Below are positions 14,399-18,078 of a stretch of DNA of 18,078 nt, piece by piece. This stretch comes from Comamonas sp. (GTDB lineage: Bacteria > Pseudomonadota > Gammaproteobacteria > Burkholderiales > Burkholderiaceae_C): contig JAFAIY010000316.1 of the NCBI GenBank assembly GCA_019236485.1, positions 1 through 18,078 of the forward strand, in the 5' to 3' direction. The notes beneath the pieces are model-generated. The model searched no databases and had not been told where the DNA came from. It saw nothing but the letters and a program-made list of their open reading frames with translations. Every line of letters starts with the position of its first letter. Within the stretch, counting starts at the first letter, position 1. Made by a program: the position numbers and the translations under genes.

Positions 14399-17092
14399 CT
14401 ATTCGTCCATGCGCGGCTGCTCGGGCACCGGCAGGCGTATGGTGAACACCGTGCCCTCGCCTTCGGCGCCGGACTCGGCCCCCAGCGTGCCGCCATGGGC
14501 CTCCACGATGCGCTGCGCCAGGGTCAGGCCCAGGCCCATGCCGGAAACCGAGGACTCGGTCACGCCGCGTGTGAAGGGCTCGAACAGCTGAGCCGCAGCC
14601 ATGTGGCGCGGCAGGCCCGGCCCCGTGTCCTGCAATTGCAGCAGGCAGTCCACCCCTTCTTTGTGCGCCGAGATCTGGATGGCCGTGCCCGCCGGCGTGT
14701 ACTTGACGGCGTTGTCCAGCAGGTTGACGAGCACGCGCTCCATCAGCACCGCATCCACATGCAGCAGGGGCAGGTCCGGCGGCAGCCGGGTCTGCACCAC
14801 ATGGGCGGCCAGGCGGTCGCGCATCTGCTGCAGCGCGCTGCCCACCAGCTCGTCGGCGGGCAGCCATTCGCGCTTGAGATGTACCCCGCCCTGCTGCAGC
14901 CGCGCCATGGCCAGAAGATTGTCCACCAGCTGCTGCATGGACTGGGCCTGGTTGCGGATCTGCACCAGCATCTCGTGCGTCACGCCCTGGCTCGCATGGG
15001 GCAGGGCCGCCTGGGCCGCACCCAGAATGCCGGTCAGCGGCGTGCGCAGATCGTGCGAGACCGCCGACAGCAGGGTGTTGCGCAGCCGCTCGCCCTCCAT
15101 GGCGATCTGGGTCTGCTGCGCGACCTCTACAAAGTGCACGCGCTCCAGCGCCAGCGCGATCTGGCTCGCGCAGGCCTGGAGCAGGCGGCGCTCCTCGGGC
15201 ACTTCCAGCCGTTCGGGCGAGCGCAGATGCAGGGCCAGCACGCCGCGCGCGCGCACCGGAGCCATCAGCGGCATGTACAGGGCTGGCGATGCGGCCAGCG
15301 TGTCCGTGCCGTGGCCGGCCATCTGGCCGTGCTCCATGGCCCAGCGGCCCACGCTGGCGTCTATGCTGCCGGCGCTGCCCGCGGCGATATGCAGCTGCTC
15401 GTTGGCATCGGGCAGCAGCAGGCCGGTCTGCGCATCGAACACGCCCGAGATCGTGGTCAGCGCGGTCTGCGCGACCTGGTCCTGGGTCAGCGCGCCCGAC
15501 AGATCGCGCGCCAGCCGCGCCAGCGCGCCGGCGCGGCGCTCACGTTCGGCGGCCACACGGGCCTCGTGGCGCAGCCTGGCCATGAGCTGGCCGCAGACCA
15601 GGGCCACGCCAAGCATCAGGCTGAAGGTAAACAGGTACTGGGTGTCGTTGACCGAGAACGAATCGCGCGGCGGCACAAAGTAGTAGTCGAAGCAGAGCAC
15701 GGCCAGCAAGGCGGCCCAGGCCCCGGGCCCGCGCCCCCAGCGCAGGGCGGAGAGCACCACCACCAGCAGGAACAGCATGACCACGTTCGCGGGCTCGAAC
15801 ACCTGCAGCAGCAGCTCGGCCACAGCCGTGGCCGCAAAACAGGCCAGGCTAGCGCCCACATAGCCCACCCAGGCGATAGGCTTGCGCTCGCGGCTGCGCT
15901 TGCGCTCGGCGCTCTCGCTTTTGGGAACCGGCGGCGACAGCACCAGCACGTCCAGCCCCGGGTCCAGGCGCGCGATCTGCTCGATCAGATTGGGCGGCAC
16001 CCAGGGCAGCCAGCGCGACACGCGCCGCTGCACCCGGGCCAGCACCAGATGGCTGGCATTGCGCTCGTGCGCGAAATCGACCAGGGCCTGGGCCACATCG
16101 GCGCCGGGGATGGTGGCCGTGTCCGCGCCCAGACGCGAGGCCAGGGCCAGGGTCTTGAGCACGGCCTCCTGCGCGCGCCGCGGCCGGTGCTGGCGCTCGG
16201 GCGCATCCACATAGACCACCATCCAGTCGGCCTCCAGCCGGCGCGCCAGCCGCGCAACCTGGCGCACCAGCGCATCGTCGCCGGCGCGGCCGCCCACGGC
16301 GACCAGCAGCCGCTCGCGCGCGGGCCAGACCTCGCCTATGGCGCGCTCGCGCCGGTAGTCGCGCATGTCTTCGTCGACGCGGTCGGCCGTGCGGCGCAGC
16401 GCCAGCTCACGCAGCGCCAGCAGATTGCCCAGACGGAAAAAATTGTGCGAGGCGCGCTCGGCCTGCTCCAGCGGATAGACCTTGCCGGCCTTGAGGCGGC
16501 GCAGCAGCTCCTCGGGTGAGATGTCGACGACCACGACCTCGTCGGCATCGTCGAAGATCTGGTCGGGCACGGTCTCGTGCACCTTGATGCCGACGATGCC
16601 GCCGACCACGTCGTTGAGGCTCTCCAGATGCTGGACGTTGAGCGTGGTCCAGACATTGATGCCGGCGTCGAGCAGCTCCTGCACGTCCTGCCAGCGCTTG
16701 GGGTGGCGCGAGCCGCTCACATTGCTGTGGGCCAGCTCGTCCAGCAGCAGCACGTCAGGGTGGCGCGCCAGCGCGGCGTCGAGATCGAACTCGGACAGCT
16801 GCCGGCCCTGGTAGGCCAGCATGCGGCGCGGCAGCTGCTCGAGGTCGTGCAGCTGCTGCTCGGTCTCGGCCCGGTCGTGCGTCTCTACCAGACCCACCAG
16901 CACCGAGCGCCCGGTCTGGCGCTCGCGCAGCGCGGCGGCCAGCATGGCATAGGTCTTCCCCACCCCGGCGTTGGAGCCGAAGTAGATGCGCAGCTTGCCG
17001 CGCGCGGCCTGCTGCCGTTCGGCCTGCAGCTGGGCCACCAGCGCATCGGGATCGGGGCGCGGGGCGATGGGGGGGAGATTGTTGGCGGGCAT
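14399..17092 (-). CDS. kdpD: potassium-responsive sensor histidine kinase KdpD
   Basis: Inner-membrane sensor kinase of 897 residues, full length for the family. The N-terminal KdpD domain has Walker A GSNAGVGKT (39-47) and Walker B DVLLLDELAHSN (113-124). A universal-stress-protein-like domain runs about 260-385. Four closely spaced transmembrane helices follow (about 408-505), including the DYYFVPPRDSF segment. Then come a GAF-like region (about 530-655), the HisKA site SAVSHDLRTPLTGI with His680, and an ATPase domain with N-box LVNLLDNAVKY, DTGPGLP and GMGLGLTL. It senses low potassium and phosphorylates or dephosphorylates KdpE. No strong Shine-Dalgarno precedes the ATG at 17090-17092; a porin gene ends 27 nt upstream. 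Confidence 0.96.
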   Translation of the reverse strand: MPANNLPPIAPRPDPDALVAQLQAERQQAARGKLRIYFGSNAGVGKTYAMLAAALRERQTGRSVLVGLVETHDRAETEQQLHDLEQLPRRMLAYQGRQLSEFDLDAALARHPDVLLLDELAHSNVSGSRHPKRWQDVQELLDAGINVWTTLNVQHLESLNDVVGGIVGIKVHETVPDQIFDDADEVVVVDISPEELLRRLKAGKVYPLEQAERASHNFFRLGNLLALRELALRRTADRVDEDMRDYRRERAIGEVWPARERLLVAVGGRAGDDALVRQVARLARRLEADWMVVYVDAPERQHRPRRAQEAVLKTLALASRLGADTATIPGADVAQALVDFAHERNASHLVLARVQRRVSRWLPWVPPNLIEQIARLDPGLDVLVLSPPVPKSESAERKRSRERKPIAWVGYVGASLACFAATAVAELLLQVFEPANVVMLFLLVVVLSALRWGRGPGAWAALLAVLCFDYYFVPPRDSFSVNDTQYLFTFSLMLGVALVCGQLMARLRHEARVAAERERRAGALARLARDLSGALTQDQVAQTALTTISGVFDAQTGLLLPDANEQLHIAAGSAGSIDASVGRWAMEHGQMAGHGTDTLAASPALYMPLMAPVRARGVLALHLRSPERLEVPEERRLLQACASQIALALERVHFVEVAQQTQIAMEGERLRNTLLSAVSHDLRTPLTGILGAAQAALPHASQGVTHEMLVQIRNQAQSMQQLVDNLLAMARLQQGGVHLKREWLPADELVGSALQQMRDRLAAHVVQTRLPPDLPLLHVDAVLMERVLVNLLDNAVKYTPAGTAIQISAHKEGVDCLLQLQDTGPGLPRHMAAAQLFEPFTRGVTESSVSGMGLGLTLAQRIVEAHGGTLGAESGAEGEGTVFTIRLPVPEQPRMDE

Positions 17093-17119
17093 GAGGCAAT
17101 CAGCGTATCACTCAAAGCG

Positions 17120-17989
17120 TTAAAAGGCCGCGCTCAGGCCCAGCACCCAGCCGCTGCGGCCCAGGCTGCGCAGCTGGCCCTGGCCATTGGCGGCGCTGTA
17201 ATAGCGGGCATCGGCCGTGGTGCCCGCATAGGCCAGGGTCGCGGTCCATGGACCCCAGCTCCTGGCCAGGGACAGGCGCCAGTCGGCATAGGACACCGCG
17301 CTGTAGTTGCGCACATAGGTATAGCCTCCATGCAGGCCCAGCGTGGCCCAGTCGCCCAGACCATGCTGGTAGTTCAGATCCAGGTACTGGCTGCCGCGGC
17401 TGCTGCCGGCCGGCGCCAGCGCCGTGGCGAAGGCGGAGCCCGCCGTGCCGTCCTGCAGGCCGAAGTACGGGCTCAGCGCCAGCGACCATTTGGCGCTGAA
17501 GCCGCCATGGCTGGCGCCCAGATAGGCCTCGGTGGTATCGAAGCGCCGGCTAGATCCAGGGTCCGCCGCCAGTCTGGCGCCCGGATAGCGGTAGTGCAGC
17601 AGGCCCGTGTCCAGCTGCCAGCCCGGCGCCACTTCGGCACGCCAGCCGCCATAGATGTCCTGCTCCAGCCCCTGGCCCTGGCCATAGCTGTGGGTGGAGA
17701 CATTGGACAGCGAGCTGCCCAGATACCAGCCCTGCGGCAGGGCCAGTTCGATGCCGCCCTGCACGGCGGCCCCGCGCCAGGTCTGGGAGATGCCGCGAAA
17801 GCGGTAGTCGCTGAGCAGGCTCAGGCTGCCCGTGAGCGGCCAGGCGGACGGCTTGTCGGCTGCCGCGGCCGGAGTCTGGCCGTCCTGAGCCAGGGCCGGA
17901 ATTGCCGCCGAAAGGGCAGCGAGGCCGAACGCGGCCGAAGCGGCCAGGGAACGCGATAGGGCCAGCGCCGATGGGAAAGATTTGCACAT
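17120..17989 (-). CDS. TorF-family putative outer-membrane porin
   Basis: Outer-membrane beta-barrel protein of 289 residues, placed in the TorF putative porin family by its early VSLLSDYRFRGIS-like motif, here LSLLSDYRFRGISQTWRG. A Sec signal peptide ends at ALA-QD near residue 34. Alternating aromatic and small residues typical of beta strands continue to a terminal Phe (LGLSAAF), the outer-membrane assembly signal. The start at 17987-17989 gives a complete signal peptide but has no clear Shine-Dalgarno. It lies 27 nt upstream of kdpD on the same strand, so it probably belongs to the kdp operon, possibly between kdpC (off the right edge) and kdpD. A role in potassium or solute entry is inference from location only. 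Confidence 0.85.
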   Translation of the reverse strand: MCKSFPSALALSRSLAASAAFGLAALSAAIPALAQDGQTPAAAADKPSAWPLTGSLSLLSDYRFRGISQTWRGAAVQGGIELALPQGWYLGSSLSNVSTHSYGQGQGLEQDIYGGWRAEVAPGWQLDTGLLHYRYPGARLAADPGSSRRFDTTEAYLGASHGGFSAKWSLALSPYFGLQDGTAGSAFATALAPAGSSRGSQYLDLNYQHGLGDWATLGLHGGYTYVRNYSAVSYADWRLSLARSWGPWTATLAYAGTTADARYYSAANGQGQLRSLGRSGWVLGLSAAF

Positions 17990-18003
17990 GATGAAGAAAG
18001 CTT

Positions 18004-18018
18004 GGGCAAGACCTGCCC
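18004..18018. other. small hairpin upstream of the porin gene
   Basis: GGGCA (18004-18008) and TGCCC (18014-18018) form a 5-bp stem with a 5-nt loop, followed on the minus strand by AAGCTTTC. The rest of 17990-18078 shows no gene start or end that I can recognise. It might be the tail of a kdpC terminator, but the evidence is weak. Confidence 0.25.
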
Positions 18019-18078
18019 CGCCCGCCCCGGATAGCGGAGCAGGATGGGAGGCAGGCGTGAGAAGGAGTTAAACCAGGC

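Noticed and set aside
13088..16519. A plus-strand open frame of over 1100 codons antisense to kdpE and kdpD
   Set aside because: It runs opposite two genes with clear family motifs, its translation is a Gln/His/Arg/Ala-rich composition typical of antisense frames in GC-rich DNA, and it also overlaps the DUF2938 gene in a different frame.

Overview
The window reads as ordinary chromosomal DNA of a GC-rich betaproteobacterium, most likely family Comamonadaceae (Comamonas, Delftia or Acidovorax-like). This rests on the protein sequences, a SAH riboswitch in front of ahcY, and a GC-rich intergenic block between ahcY and tlyA that I recognise from Comamonadaceae genomes. I see no transposase, integrase, tRNA, rRNA, CRISPR array or phage gene, and no clear break in composition.

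Layout, left to right. (1) 1-3513, minus strand: xanthine dehydrogenase xdhA then xdhB, with xdhB cut by the left edge. (2) 3829-5250, minus: an MdtD-type MFS exporter, followed by a degenerate intergenic repeat with competing hairpins. (3) 5355-6750, minus: erpA with its own terminator, then the rplM-rpsI operon with a roughly 150-nt leader. (4) 7085-7951, plus: rlmJ, a 23S rRNA methyltransferase, converging on rlpA through a shared bidirectional terminator. (5) 7996-12647, minus: the SAH-riboswitch/ahcY - tlyA - metF methyl-cycle cluster, followed by rlpA. (6) 12681-13655: a MerR-type regulator and a divergent DUF2938 membrane protein gene, sharing a MerR-style operator/promoter. (7) 13652-17989, minus: a putative TorF-family porin, then kdpD and kdpE; kdpFABC is probably just beyond the right edge.

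How the genes fit together. AhcY removes S-adenosylhomocysteine (SAH), the by-product of SAM-dependent methylation. MetF supplies the methyl group that turns homocysteine back into methionine, and TlyA is a SAM-using rRNA methyltransferase, so the cluster covers making and recycling SAH. The riboswitch should raise ahcY when SAH accumulates. KdpD and KdpE form the two-component system that controls the high-affinity potassium pump. XdhAB oxidises hypoxanthine and xanthine to urate.

No wholly new system stands out. The most useful second looks are the riboswitch's Shine-Dalgarno-sequestering hairpin, the MerR dyad inside a 19-bp promoter spacer, the large charged insertion inside the TlyA methyltransferase domain, and the two intergenic repeat elements.
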